From: Sulfurovum sp. TSL6
GTDB lineage: Bacteria; Campylobacterota; Campylobacteria; Campylobacterales; Sulfurovaceae
DNA length: 64,000 nucleotides
Reading direction: 5' to 3'
Assembly: GCF_019972115.1 (NCBI RefSeq)
Contig: NZ_BPFJ01000001.1
Location: 310,001 to 374,000, forward strand
Shown here: piece after piece, positions 8,774 to 17,397 of the stretch
How the letters are laid out: each line of letters opens with the position of its first letter
Position numbering within the stretch: position 1 is the first letter of the stretch
Notes under the pieces: model-generated
Told to the model about the DNA's origin: nothing
The model's input: the letters and a program-made list of their open reading frames with translations, nothing else
Database searches by the model: none
Translations under genes and position numbers: made by a program

Positions 8774-9877
8774 ATGTTTAAGAACTTTTTTTTAAAACAT
8801 ATGCAAGAAACTGCAGGAAATTCACCGGAAATGAGTCGTTTCCTAGACATACTGAAACAGCTTATACGAACACCCTCTGTTGTGGGGTCTGAACATTCAT
8901 TTTTTCTCTCTCTAAAACGAGAATTAGAAGAGATAGGTATAGAAGCAACGCTGTATGAAGGCTTACTTGTAGCAAAAGGGAGTGAGCCTGGTAGTGGTAT
9001 GATCAGTGCGCATATTGACCGTCATGGTCTTATCTGTACCGGTCCCAATGAATTTCAGTATGCAGCCTTTATTGCAGAAAATAGAGCGGATCTGACTGGT
9101 GACTCTGTTGCAGAAAAGACCTATAAAGATATCATAGGACGTTTTATGCATCAACGTGTTCAAGCCTATGAACCGTGGTCTGGTGCCTACTTAGGTTTAG
9201 GTACCATAGACAATGCATATTTATGTGAACGTAGATCAAATCTTCTTTTTAATGTGAGAGGATTGGAACATCTACATGCAGGTACTCCAGTGGCTTATGT
9301 GGATACACTGACCTATGAGGATGGTTATCTTTCTGCACAACTGGATAATGTACTCAGTGCTGCGATCATTCTTTTTTTATATGAGAGAGGATACCAGGGA
9401 CGCGCTTTTTTCACTGCACAGGAAGAGGTAGGCAAAAGTTGGCGATTTTTACTTGAATGGTTCAGAGGTCATGATGTATCAACCGATTCATTACTGGTGC
9501 TTGATACCAGTCCTTATCCTGGGAGAGTTGCTGCAGAAGCACAGCATATCGTGTTGAGGAATAAAGATGCCAATGCCAACTTTGTTTCACCATTAACAAA
9601 GCAAATCGAATCAATTTGTGATGAATTCTCGATAAAATATGGATACAAGGATGCATTTATAGAGGATCTCAATAAAGAGTTCTTAGCTCAAGGAAAGCCC
9701 GCTTATTCTCTTGGGAGTACGGAGATGGGACGCTTGGCAAAAGCAAGTGATGGCTCCATACAGGGAACCACCTTTCAGCTTCCTACGACCGGGTATCACA
9801 CGACAGCAGAAACAGTATCTCTGGATTCCATTGAGAAAGCATTAAAAGTATTAGAAACACTTTATTTAAAAGTATAA
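8774..9877 (+). CDS. M42-family metallo-aminopeptidase-like protein, first gene of the rimK cluster
   Basis: A 367-residue dizinc peptidase-fold protein. The expected metal and catalytic residues of M42/TET peptidases are all present: His80-x-Asp82 (SAHIDRHG), bridging Asp191 (QLDNVLSA), Glu217-Glu218 (AQEEVG), Asp244 (VLDTSP) and His342 (GYHTTAE). No signal peptide, so it acts in the cytoplasm. It starts the four-gene run with the RimB-like, RimK-like and AstE/AspA-like genes and is only 15 bases from the next start. M42 enzymes remove N-terminal amino acids from peptides, so here it may trim products of the ligase; that is inference. A TATAAA box sits near 8735, ahead of the start. Confidence 0.8.
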   Translation: MFKNFFLKHMQETAGNSPEMSRFLDILKQLIRTPSVVGSEHSFFLSLKRELEEIGIEATLYEGLLVAKGSEPGSGMISAHIDRHGLICTGPNEFQYAAFIAENRADLTGDSVAEKTYKDIIGRFMHQRVQAYEPWSGAYLGLGTIDNAYLCERRSNLLFNVRGLEHLHAGTPVAYVDTLTYEDGYLSAQLDNVLSAAIILFLYERGYQGRAFFTAQEEVGKSWRFLLEWFRGHDVSTDSLLVLDTSPYPGRVAAEAQHIVLRNKDANANFVSPLTKQIESICDEFSIKYGYKDAFIEDLNKEFLAQGKPAYSLGSTEMGRLAKASDGSIQGTTFQLPTTGYHTTAETVSLDSIEKALKVLETLYLKV

Positions 9878-9892
9878 AGAGAAGGAGAGAAG

Positions 9893-10303
9893 ATGGAAGT
9901 AATAGGATATATAGAAAGAGTGGATCTCCCAGGGCTGCATCTTTTTGGTTTGGATGCCAAGATAGATACAGGAGCGGACAATTGTTCTATGCACTGTGAT
10001 GACATTGAAGTAGAAGGTGAAAACGTTATTTTTACCCTACATGATGAAGTACATCCTGCGTATCATGGTAAAAGGCTTACTTTGCCCATATTCAAGATCA
10101 AAAATGTAAAAAGTTCCAACGGTAGAAGTGAAGAAAGAGTGTTCGTGAAATCCATGTTGAAATTAGGTTGTAAAACATATGAAGCAGAGATTTCATTGAC
10201 AAATCGAGAAAATATGAAGTACCCTATGCTCATAGGAAGACGTTTCCTATCACATCACTATCTGATAGATGTTTCTCATAAATATATTACAAAGGAAAAA
10301 TAA
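9893..10303 (+). CDS. RimB-type retropepsin-like protease (ATP-dependent zinc protease family)
   Basis: A 136-residue protein of the family annotated as putative ATP-dependent zinc protease, now seen as a retropepsin-like aspartic fold. The catalytic motif is DTGAD at residues 25-29 and the second conserved element is LIGRRFL at 113-119. In Pseudomonas the homologue RimB works with RimA and RimK on poly-glutamate tails of ribosomal protein S6, acting as a protease that removes or trims them. Here it overlaps the rimK-like start (TAATG), showing translational coupling. The start has AGAAGGAGAGAAG directly upstream. Confidence 0.82.
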   Translation: MEVIGYIERVDLPGLHLFGLDAKIDTGADNCSMHCDDIEVEGENVIFTLHDEVHPAYHGKRLTLPIFKIKNVKSSNGRSEERVFVKSMLKLGCKTYEAEISLTNRENMKYPMLIGRRFLSHHYLIDVSHKYITKEK

Positions 10304-11226
10304 TGACTGTTTATATACTTTCTAGAAATACAAATCTCTATTCCACACAAAGATTGGTAGAAGAAGCTGAGGCAAAAGGATGGGATGTACGTGTCATAGA
10401 TTATTTGATGTGTACTATTGAGATAATGAAGGGAGAGTTGTTGGTTATTTACGATGGTGAAATACTACCGGTACCTGATGCTATTATACCTCGTGTTGGA
10501 GCAAGTCGTACTTTTTATGGAACAGCAATGGTGCGTCACTTTGAAATGATGGGAGCCTTCAGTGTTGCTGGAAACCTTGCTATTGCAAGATCAAGAGACA
10601 AGTTAAGAAGCCTTCAGGTTTTATCTACCCATGATGTGGATATGCCAAAAACGGTTTTTGCATCAAACAAAGCCAATGCAAAAGATGTGATCAAACTCAT
10701 TGGAGGAACACCGTTGGTACTTAAGATCCTTGAAGGAACACAGGGTGTCGGTGTAGTACTTGCCGAGACACAAAAAGCAGCACAATCCGTGTTGGATGCT
10801 TTTTATGGAATGGACGTCAGTCTTTTGGTTCAGGAGTTCATCAAAGAGGCTAGTGGTGCCGATATACGTGCATTGGTTATCAATGGCCAAGTGGTTGGTG
10901 CAATGAGGCGTCAAGGGGCAGAAGGTGATTTCAGGTCAAACCTTCATCAAGGAGGAAGTGCTACTGCACATAAACTGAGCCGTAAAGAAAAATCTACGGC
11001 AATGGCTGCTGCAAAGGCTATGGGTCTAGGTGTTTGTGGCGTGGATATGATCCCTTCTGATCGTGGTCCACTGGTGATGGAAGTAAACTCATCTCCAGGA
11101 CTTGAAGGCATTGAGAAAGCTACCAATGCAAATATCGCAGGTAAGATCATGGATTACATTGAAGCCAATATTAAACCTACTGATAATAAAAAGCCTCGTC
11201 GTAAGAAAGACAATATTGGAGCATAA
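10303..11226 (+). CDS. rimK: RimK-type ATP-grasp glutamate ligase
   Basis: A 307-residue ATP-grasp ligase of the RimK family, close to E. coli RimK (300 residues), which adds glutamates to the C-terminus of ribosomal protein S6. Recognisable parts: the N-terminal IPRVGAS segment (63-69), the glycine-rich ATP loop [13 protein letters not shown] (about 141-153), RSNLHQGG (211-218) and the Mg2+ motif [13 protein letters not shown] (259-271). The C-terminus ends in a lysine/arginine-rich tail. It overlaps the previous stop by one base and is followed by the deacylase gene with no gap (TAA then ATG). The acceptor could be S6 or another protein or small molecule. Confidence 0.88.
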   Translation: MTVYILSRNTNLYSTQRLVEEAEAKGWDVRVIDYLMCTIEIMKGELLVIYDGEILPVPDAIIPRVGASRTFYGTAMVRHFEMMGAFSVAGNLAIARSRDKLRSLQVLSTHDVDMPKTVFASNKANAKDVIKLIGGTPLVLKILEGTQGVGVVLAETQKAAQSVLDAFYGMDVSLLVQEFIKEASGADIRALVINGQVVGAMRRQGAEGDFRSNLHQGGSATAHKLSRKEKSTAMAAAKAMGLGVCGVDMIPSDRGPLVMEVNSSPGLEGIEKATNANIAGKIMDYIEANIKPTDNKKPRRKKDNIGA

Positions 11227-12267
11227 ATGGAAGCGAATTCTTTTGTTTTAGGTGGAGTTAAAATAGCCAAAGGAACACAAAGACGTGTAGAGATAGAACT
11301 GCCAAGTTTTTATGGTACGCCTACTTCTCTTACTGTCTATGTGATACGTGGTAAAAAAGAAGGGCCAACGGTTTTCATCAGTGCAGCGATCCATGGAGAT
11401 GAACTTAATGGCATAGAGATCATTCGTCGTCTTCGCCAGCTACATTTACTTACGAAACTCAAAGGTACATTGATACTTGTTCCTATAGTGAACATTTACG
11501 GAGCCATAAACCTTTCCAGGTATTTACCTGACAGGCGTGATCTGAACAGAAGCTTTCCAGGTCATTCTAAAGGAGCTCTTGCTTCACGTGTGGCAAAGAC
11601 ATTTTTTAATGAGATCGTATCCAAATGTGATCTGGGGATCGATTTGCATACAGCCAGTATACATAAGGACAATCTTCCCCAAGTGCGTACCAACACCGAT
11701 AATGAATATACTTTAAGACTTGCTTATGCATTTGAATCACCTGTGATACTGCATTCCGAGTTAAGGGATGGATCTTTGCGTGCTGAAGCACAAGACCGAG
11801 GTATACCGATCTTGCTTTATGAGGCAGGAGAAGCACTCAGACTTGATGAAAAATCCATTAAGATCGGTGTAAAAGGTATCATTAATGTACTTAGAGCGAA
11901 CGAGATGTTACCGGTTCGTACTAAAAAAAGCAGTCGTATCAAGCCTGTTTTGACAAAAACCAGCAAATGGATACGTGCGCACGAAAGTGGCATGATACAA
12001 ACCATTAGACAATTAGGTGATGTAGTGGAAGAAGGGGATGTCATTGCACGTATTCATTCATTGTTTGATGATCAAAGCTATGAAGTGGAAGCTCCTTTTG
12101 ATGGTATTATCATAGGAAAAACACAAATTCCTCTGATTCATGAGGGGGATGCAGCTTTTCATATCGCAGCACTGAAGGATATTCAAATTGCTGAAGAACA
12201 GATGGAACCTTTCCATCAAGATGAGAGTCTGATGGAAATCCCCATGGAAGATGTGAAGCTCATATAA
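11227..12267 (+). CDS. Succinylglutamate desuccinylase / aspartoacylase family deacylase
   Basis: A 346-residue zinc carboxypeptidase-fold hydrolase. Zinc ligands are His56 and Glu59 (AIHGDE) and His141 (DLHTAS), with catalytic Glu199 (LYEAGE) and the substrate-binding DLNRSFPG at 105-112. Family members cleave N-acyl amino acids. A C-terminal beta-sandwich from about residue 245 resembles a lipoyl-like barrel, usual in this subgroup. The gene begins at the base after the rimK stop, so it belongs to that operon. Such deacylases sit beside rimK in many marine proteobacteria (general knowledge), suggesting removal of amino-acid caps; the substrate is unknown. Confidence 0.83.
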   Translation: MEANSFVLGGVKIAKGTQRRVEIELPSFYGTPTSLTVYVIRGKKEGPTVFISAAIHGDELNGIEIIRRLRQLHLLTKLKGTLILVPIVNIYGAINLSRYLPDRRDLNRSFPGHSKGALASRVAKTFFNEIVSKCDLGIDLHTASIHKDNLPQVRTNTDNEYTLRLAYAFESPVILHSELRDGSLRAEAQDRGIPILLYEAGEALRLDEKSIKIGVKGIINVLRANEMLPVRTKKSSRIKPVLTKTSKWIRAHESGMIQTIRQLGDVVEEGDVIARIHSLFDDQSYEVEAPFDGIIIGKTQIPLIHEGDAAFHIAALKDIQIAEEQMEPFHQDESLMEIPMEDVKLI

Positions 12268-12370
12268 AAAAGAACAAGATCCCACTCTTGATTTAAAGGC
12301 AGATGACTCTGTTAAGGATGAACTATTAGGTTGATAGAATCATCTACAATTACATTTAAAAGGGAAAATC

Positions 12371-13168
12371 ATGCAACAAGTAGAACACCTGGTTGATACA
12401 CTTCATTTAGAAGATTTACAAAACGATTTACACCCCTCTATTTTTGATGAAAATGATGATTATGATATGCTGATTATACGTCTGCCTGTCATTGTTGAGA
12501 AGCTTGAAGCGATCTCATTAGGTTTTATCATTACCCATGACGGTAGTTATCTATTTAATTCTGCAAAGAATAGACTAGAAGATCTGGAGAGTCGATTTGA
12601 TGGACCCCATCATAAAATAGATACACTGCTGGATAAACTGCTCAAATCATTTCATGCATATCAGGATCAGATTTCTGACATGGAAGAGTCACTCTATGAT
12701 GACACAGTAAAAATGAACTTTATGACACAGTGGCTTACATTAAAAAGAGATATCCTGCGGATAGAACGTATCATGCATCGTACGGCAGCTGTTATGCAGG
12801 ATATGATTCATTATTATGAGACGGATGAGAGTTTTCCTATGAATCATTATATAGATATTCATGAGCATTGTGAACGGATTTTGCGTTCTGCAACACTACA
12901 GCTTTCAAAACTGGATTATTTATATAATTTTTATAATACGCGTACCAATGAAAAAATGAATCGTCTCATTTTTCTTCTTACTATTATTTCAGCTGTTTTT
13001 CTGCCGCTTAATTTGATTGTGGGTTTTTTTGGCATGAATACCAGCGGTTTACCATTTACAGAGGGAGCGAATGGAACATTAAGTGTTGTAATGGGGTTAG
13101 TTCTCTTACTTTTCACTACATCATTAGGTGTTCTTTTCTGGAGGCGTAAAATTGAGTATTCAGAATAA
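12371..13168 (+). CDS. CorA-family Mg2+/divalent cation channel protein (short form)
   Basis: A 265-residue CorA/ZntB-type protein. The long soluble helical domain is followed by two membrane segments near the C-terminus (about 200-220 and 236-256) with the pore signature FFGMN (about 218-222) between them. It is about 50 residues shorter than E. coli CorA, mainly in the N-terminal alpha/beta domain. The loop after GMN reads TSGLPF, as in many CorA proteins. It follows the rimK cluster by 103 bases with an AAAGGGAAAATC site of its own, so co-transcription is possible but not shown. Mg2+, Co2+ or Zn2+ transport cannot be told apart. Confidence 0.85.
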   Translation: MQQVEHLVDTLHLEDLQNDLHPSIFDENDDYDMLIIRLPVIVEKLEAISLGFIITHDGSYLFNSAKNRLEDLESRFDGPHHKIDTLLDKLLKSFHAYQDQISDMEESLYDDTVKMNFMTQWLTLKRDILRIERIMHRTAAVMQDMIHYYETDESFPMNHYIDIHEHCERILRSATLQLSKLDYLYNFYNTRTNEKMNRLIFLLTIISAVFLPLNLIVGFFGMNTSGLPFTEGANGTLSVVMGLVLLLFTTSLGVLFWRRKIEYSE

Positions 13169-13215
13169 GTGATAGGGTAAAAGTATCATTATTTACTGCT
13201 CTCCATGTCTAATTT

Positions 13216-14058
13216 TTATAAAACAGTTGAGTTTTTAAACTCATTGGACGTTCGTAAAGCAGTGAAATAGGGCTCATTCTGGATCTCTTCTTTGAGGCTT
13301 GGTGATTTTTCTATGGCTTTTTCAAGGTCTTTGACTGCCTCTTTGAAATTATCCAGCTTTGCCTGAGCACAGGAACGCTGCCAATAGGCATACCCATATT
13401 CATTATCGATCTCTATGGCTTTATTGCTTAAGTTCAGTGCCCACTCATACTCATCAAGGTCAAGTACTGCATCTGCTTTGTAGGCATAGACCTCTGCATC
13501 ATTGTCATTGATCTTTATTATCTCATCATAGAGATCTATTTTTGCCTGAGGATTGGTCTCCAGGTTTGATCTCATCCAATAAGAGTGGACAAGCTGTGCA
13601 TTGTAAATATTATTTTGGTTATCAAGGACTATTTGGGACTGTTCTTGCACTTTGTTTTGTAAGGTTGCCAATTCTTGTTTATACTGCTCTGTGATCACCT
13701 CAATACTTGTCTCGACTATCTCTTCTGTTTTACTGCGGATGTCTCTGAGAGAATTCCAACCGGCAAAAAAGAGAATAGATGTCGCTGCAGCGATCAAATA
13801 GAAGATATTGGCAATGGTATCTGTCATATAGCGTGCTGCACGATCGTTATTTTCGATCTTTAACTGTGCAATATGTTTCTCCATATCAACACGTGTCTGT
13901 TGGTTGTCCATGCGTACGGATTTTAATTCATCCAGAATATAACGTTCCATCAGTGGACGTTCAAGCATAGGCGTTTTGGGTACTTCTTCGGCTTCAAGGT
14001 TGCCTAAAAGAGCTAAAAGCATAAAGAGTATAAGTGTGATTTTCTTTAGTATGTTCAT
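13216..14058 (-). CDS. Membrane-anchored TPR protein with signal peptide
   Basis: A 280-residue protein: signal peptide (residues 1-22, MNILKKITLILFMLLALLG), a short helical linker, a hydrophobic segment near 83-103, a coiled-coil-like stretch (about 110-155) and about three TPR units from 170 to 260 (for example YAYKADAVLDLDEYEWALN and YWQRSCAQAKLDNFKEAVK). TPRs bind other proteins. I do not recognise a named family. It lies tail to tail with the corA-like gene and downstream of proA on the same strand, with a hairpin in between. Its job is unknown. Confidence 0.7.
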   Translation of the reverse strand: MNILKKITLILFMLLALLGNLEAEEVPKTPMLERPLMERYILDELKSVRMDNQQTRVDMEKHIAQLKIENNDRAARYMTDTIANIFYLIAAATSILFFAGWNSLRDIRSKTEEIVETSIEVITEQYKQELATLQNKVQEQSQIVLDNQNNIYNAQLVHSYWMRSNLETNPQAKIDLYDEIIKINDNDAEVYAYKADAVLDLDEYEWALNLSNKAIEIDNEYGYAYWQRSCAQAKLDNFKEAVKDLEKAIEKSPSLKEEIQNEPYFTALRTSNEFKNSTVL

Positions 14059-14107
14059 GAGAACTACTTTCCTTTGATTGTTGATATGATTGGGATTGAT
14101 TTAGGTA

Positions 14108-14132
14108 CACTATAGCTTTGAGGGCTATAGTG
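14108..14132. terminator. Hairpin downstream of proA
   Basis: CACTATAGC (14108-14116) pairs exactly with GCTATAGTG (14124-14132) across a seven-base loop. It lies between the proA stop (14154) and the start of the TPR gene (14058), both on minus, and could end the long proline transcript. No U-run follows it, so the termination role is tentative. Confidence 0.45.
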
Positions 14133-14153
14133 AAGTGCAGTGAAAGAAGTAGG

Positions 14154-15389
14154 CTAGTTACGTATTTGTCCACTACCGTAAATTTTATATTTATAGGTAG
14201 TAAGCCCCTCTATCCCCATCGGTCCTCTAGCATGGAGTTTGTTGGTACTGATCCCAACTTCTGCACCAAATCCAAATGCTCCTCCATCTGTAAAGCGTGT
14301 TGAAGCATTGACATACACTGCTGCAGCATCTATGGCATTCAGAAATAGTTCAGCAGTCGTGATATTTTCTGTGATGATGGCTTCAGAATGCCCTGAAGTA
14401 AATCTTACAATATGTTCAATAGCACCTTCAACACTATCTACAACTTTAATATTTAAAATATTAGCCAAGTATTCAGTATCATAATCTTCATCTGTTGCAT
14501 TGGCTACTTCTATAATACCTTGTGTTCTACTATCACCCTTGAGCTCAGTATGTGCTTCATCAAATGCAGCTTTGAGTTGAGGTAGGGCATCCTCTGCTAT
14601 AGCAGCATCAACCAACAGTGTTTCCATCGCATTACATACACCAGGACGTTGTACTTTTGCGTTGAGTGCGATCGCTATGGCATTGTCTAGTTTTGCATCT
14701 TTGTCAATGTAGGTATGACACTGACCTTTATCGTGTTTAACCACAGATACCGTCGCATTTTCAGAGACATGTTTGATGAGTCCTGCCCCACCTCTTGGGA
14801 TGATAAGGTCAACATATTTGTCCATCTTGATAAGTTTATCAACCCCCGCTCTTGAAGCGTCTGGTATGAGTGAGATCAATGCACGTGGAAGATTGTTTGC
14901 TTCTAATACGTCTTGAAGTATCTTTGCGATCTCTTCATTGGAATTTTGCGCTTCTTTCCCACCTTTGAGTACACAAACATTGGAGCTCTTAAAGCAAAGT
15001 GCAGCAGTGTCTGAAGTTACATTTGGACGAGACTCGTAGATGATTCCTATCACACCTATAGGAATGGAAACCTTTTGCATATTTAACCCATCTTCAGTGA
15101 TCCATCCATCCAAGATACGACCTACAGGATCTTTAAGAGCTGCTATCTCTTCTATGGCTACTGCCATTGCATCGATACGACTTTCATCTAATAAAAGCCT
15201 ATCCATCAGTGCAGAAGAGAGCTTATTTTTTTCTCCATCTTCCATATCTTTTTTGTTTTGTGCTACTAGGTTACGGCTGTTATCTCTAAGTGCTTGAGCC
15301 ATTTCATTCAGTATTCTGTTTTTTTCACGTCCACTGATGGTCGCCAGAACTCTGCTTGAACTTTTTGCTTCTTTTAAAAAATCTTCCAT
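14154..15389 (-). CDS. proA: Gamma-glutamyl phosphate reductase
   Basis: A 411-residue NADPH-dependent reductase that converts gamma-glutamyl phosphate to glutamate semialdehyde, the second step of proline synthesis. It has the ALDH fold with catalytic cysteine near residue 250 in QRPGVCNAMETLL, the SRPNVTSDTAALC segment and the RFTDGGAFGFGAEVGIST signature near the C-terminus. The length matches the family (about 415). It is the last gene of the proB-proC-ppnP-proA run; the start lies 2 bases after the ppnP-like stop, so translation is probably coupled. Confidence 0.96.
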   Translation of the reverse strand: MEDFLKEAKSSSRVLATISGREKNRILNEMAQALRDNSRNLVAQNKKDMEDGEKNKLSSALMDRLLLDESRIDAMAVAIEEIAALKDPVGRILDGWITEDGLNMQKVSIPIGVIGIIYESRPNVTSDTAALCFKSSNVCVLKGGKEAQNSNEEIAKILQDVLEANNLPRALISLIPDASRAGVDKLIKMDKYVDLIIPRGGAGLIKHVSENATVSVVKHDKGQCHTYIDKDAKLDNAIAIALNAKVQRPGVCNAMETLLVDAAIAEDALPQLKAAFDEAHTELKGDSRTQGIIEVANATDEDYDTEYLANILNIKVVDSVEGAIEHIVRFTSGHSEAIITENITTAELFLNAIDAAAVYVNASTRFTDGGAFGFGAEVGISTNKLHARGPMGIEGLTTYKYKIYGSGQIRN

Positions 15390-15391
15390 TT

Positions 15392-15709
15392 TTATGCCTC
15401 TATATAGCTACAGCAGTAATCTGTAACCGTTTTGATTTTCAGATCAAAAGATGAGTTGGCTGGGACATTGAAACTCTCAGGCGTATTTAATTTTTTAAAT
15501 TCTGTTTCTCCTGGAAGTCTGATCTCCAATTCTCCACTCATCATCTCCATGATCTCTGCTTCATTTGTGTCAAATGTATATTCACCTGGCTGCATCACAC
15601 CTAAAGTCTGTCTTTCGCCATTGGGTAAAAAAATAGTTCTGCTCACTACTTTCCCATCGAAATATACATTGGCTTCTTTAATCATCGATATGTTTTCTAG
15701 TCTTGTCAT
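15392..15709 (-). CDS. ppnP: Pyrimidine/purine nucleoside phosphorylase (PpnP/YaiE, DUF1255)
   Basis: A 105-residue small cupin of the PpnP family, which splits nucleosides with phosphate into base and ribose 1-phosphate. It matches E. coli PpnP (94 residues) in NVYFDGKVVSR, TLGVMQPGEYTFDT, EIMEMMSGELEIRLPG and the NVPANSSFDLKI segment, with an N-terminal extension of about ten residues. It sits between proC (17-base gap) and proA (2-base gap), an odd place for a nucleoside salvage enzyme. Either the linkage is incidental or the protein serves proline metabolism in some unknown way. Confidence 0.88.
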   Translation of the reverse strand: MTRLENISMIKEANVYFDGKVVSRTIFLPNGERQTLGVMQPGEYTFDTNEAEIMEMMSGELEIRLPGETEFKKLNTPESFNVPANSSFDLKIKTVTDYCCSYIEA

Positions 15710-15726
15710 TTTTTTGTCCTCGTCTG

Positions 15727-16494
15727 TTAGTTTTTACGTTTGAGCTCTTTGGCCTTTGCATAAGCATCACTTACTGCTTCCATCATCCCATGACGAACAT
15801 TACAACGCTCTAACGCTGAATATCCAGCCGCAGTTGTTCCTCCCGGACTCATCACACCATCTTTTAGAATCGCCGGGTTTTCATCTGCTATAAGGGATGC
15901 AAACCCTTCAAAAAGGCCTTGTACCAGTACCTGGGCATCAGCACGCTTAAGTCCTTGATTGACTGCACCATCAGCCAAACTCTCAGCGATAAGAGCCAAG
16001 TATGCAGGCCCACTACCTGCTACACCTGTTGCGATGTCTAATTCGTTTTCACTGTTTAGCCATAAACTTCTACCAATTTTATTAAAAATACTTAATGCAC
16101 TTTCCTTTAGATCTTCATCTCCTGTGATAGTTGTCATAGATTTAAGATGACTTGCCCCTAAATTTGGCATCGTTCTTATGTATTTTTTTGCTTGTATTTG
16201 TGACTTTAGACTCTCTATAGACGTTCCTGCTAAAACAGAATAAATGGCATCTGCTTGTCCCATTAATTTGGGAGCTAGATCTGGAAGAGAGTAGGGCTTG
16301 ACACAAAGTACTATATTTTTACTCGATATATCTTCTTTGTCTCCCATCACTTTTGTTGAAATTTGAGGAAGCTGTTCTTGAAGCGCTTGTAAAGATTTTT
16401 TATTTCTTCCAAGCACTTCTATCTCATAATTTTCGACTAAACCCTTAATAAGCGCTTGTGCCATATTTCCATTACCAATAAACGTCAACTTCAT
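15727..16494 (-). CDS. proC: Pyrroline-5-carboxylate reductase
   Basis: A 255-residue NAD(P)H-dependent reductase for the last step of proline synthesis. The Rossmann motif FIGNGNMAQAL is at residues 4-14; VAGSGPAYLALIAESL and SPGGTTAAGYSALE are the family signatures for substrate binding and dimerisation. Length is typical of Campylobacterota ProC. The ATG overlaps the proB stop (TAATG), which implies coupled translation, and the ppnP-like gene follows after 17 bases. Confidence 0.96.
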   Translation of the reverse strand: MKLTFIGNGNMAQALIKGLVENYEIEVLGRNKKSLQALQEQLPQISTKVMGDKEDISSKNIVLCVKPYSLPDLAPKLMGQADAIYSVLAGTSIESLKSQIQAKKYIRTMPNLGASHLKSMTTITGDEDLKESALSIFNKIGRSLWLNSENELDIATGVAGSGPAYLALIAESLADGAVNQGLKRADAQVLVQGLFEGFASLIADENPAILKDGVMSPGGTTAAGYSALERCNVRHGMMEAVSDAYAKAKELKRKN

Positions 16495-17276
16495 TATTTA
16501 TCTTTCTTCTTGTTTGTTTGCGTTGTAAATAGTGTACCTTTATTATGTACACCCTCGATTAAAAATTCTCTGGCAGTCGTCAGATCATAACCATTACATA
16601 AAAGCATCTCTCTGCGTTTACTCATAATATAGTCAGCTGCTTTGAGTTTAGTGACAATACCACCTGTTGCAAATTGTGAGTTTGGAGTAACTTCCTGCTC
16701 CAGCTCTTCTTTTTTTATCTCAGTGACAATTTTTCTGATCTTTGCATTTGGGTTATCTTTAGGGTTAGCGTCATAATATCCATCAATATCACTTAATATC
16801 ACAAGGAGATCAGCACCGGTATAATAGGTAATATGTGCAGAGAGTTGGTCGTTATCTCCAAAGAGTTGATCTGGAGTTGTTGAAATATCATTTTCATTGA
16901 CTATAGGCAAAATATCATTTTTCAATGTTCTGTCTATAATATCTTGAAAGATCTTTGTATGTACTCTTGAGTCAAAATCTTCTTCAGTTAAAAGTATCTG
17001 AGAAATAGGCACATCATAAATGTCAAACTTGTTTTTATAAGAACTCATTAGTATGGGCTGTCCAACAGAAGCTAAAACTTTTTTACTTGTAGGAACAGTT
17101 CTGTTTAATTTAACGGCTGTATATCCTGCAGCAACTGCTCCTGATGTGACAAGAATGACCTCATATTTTTTTCTAGCTTCAGCAATTAACGAGGCTAGGT
17201 TTAACATCCTCTCTTTTGCAATACTTGTTGTCTCTGTCAAGACACTACTCCCCACTTTTATAACGATCCTTTTCAC
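16494..17276 (-). CDS. proB: Glutamate 5-kinase, PUA-less
   Basis: A 260-residue amino-acid kinase that phosphorylates the side chain of glutamate, the first and usually proline-inhibited step of proline synthesis. The N-terminal KVGSSVL, the NENDIST and FGDNDQLSA active-site segments and the GTLF end are clear. The C-terminal PUA domain of E. coli ProB (367 residues) is absent, as in other Campylobacterota. It heads the biosynthetic run and lies 121 bases downstream of putP; the gap is T-rich and may hold its own promoter. Confidence 0.95.
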   Translation of the reverse strand: MKRIVIKVGSSVLTETTSIAKERMLNLASLIAEARKKYEVILVTSGAVAAGYTAVKLNRTVPTSKKVLASVGQPILMSSYKNKFDIYDVPISQILLTEEDFDSRVHTKIFQDIIDRTLKNDILPIVNENDISTTPDQLFGDNDQLSAHITYYTGADLLVILSDIDGYYDANPKDNPNAKIRKIVTEIKKEELEQEVTPNSQFATGGIVTKLKAADYIMSKRREMLLCNGYDLTTAREFLIEGVHNKGTLFTTQTNKKKDK

Positions 17277-17397
17277 TTTTTTATTCCTTTTTTTAATTTA
17301 TTATAATGGTTTTACTCTTATTGTACTGTAACATCTACATTTTGTAAAATATTTATTGTTTTTCTTTAAAATTCCATAGTAACTATTTTATAATTTC

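Noticed and set aside
12268-12370. Small CAAGA/TCTTG stem between the deacylase and corA-like genes
   Set aside because: Only five base pairs on plus, and the T-run suits the minus strand, where no gene ends. Too weak to call a terminator.
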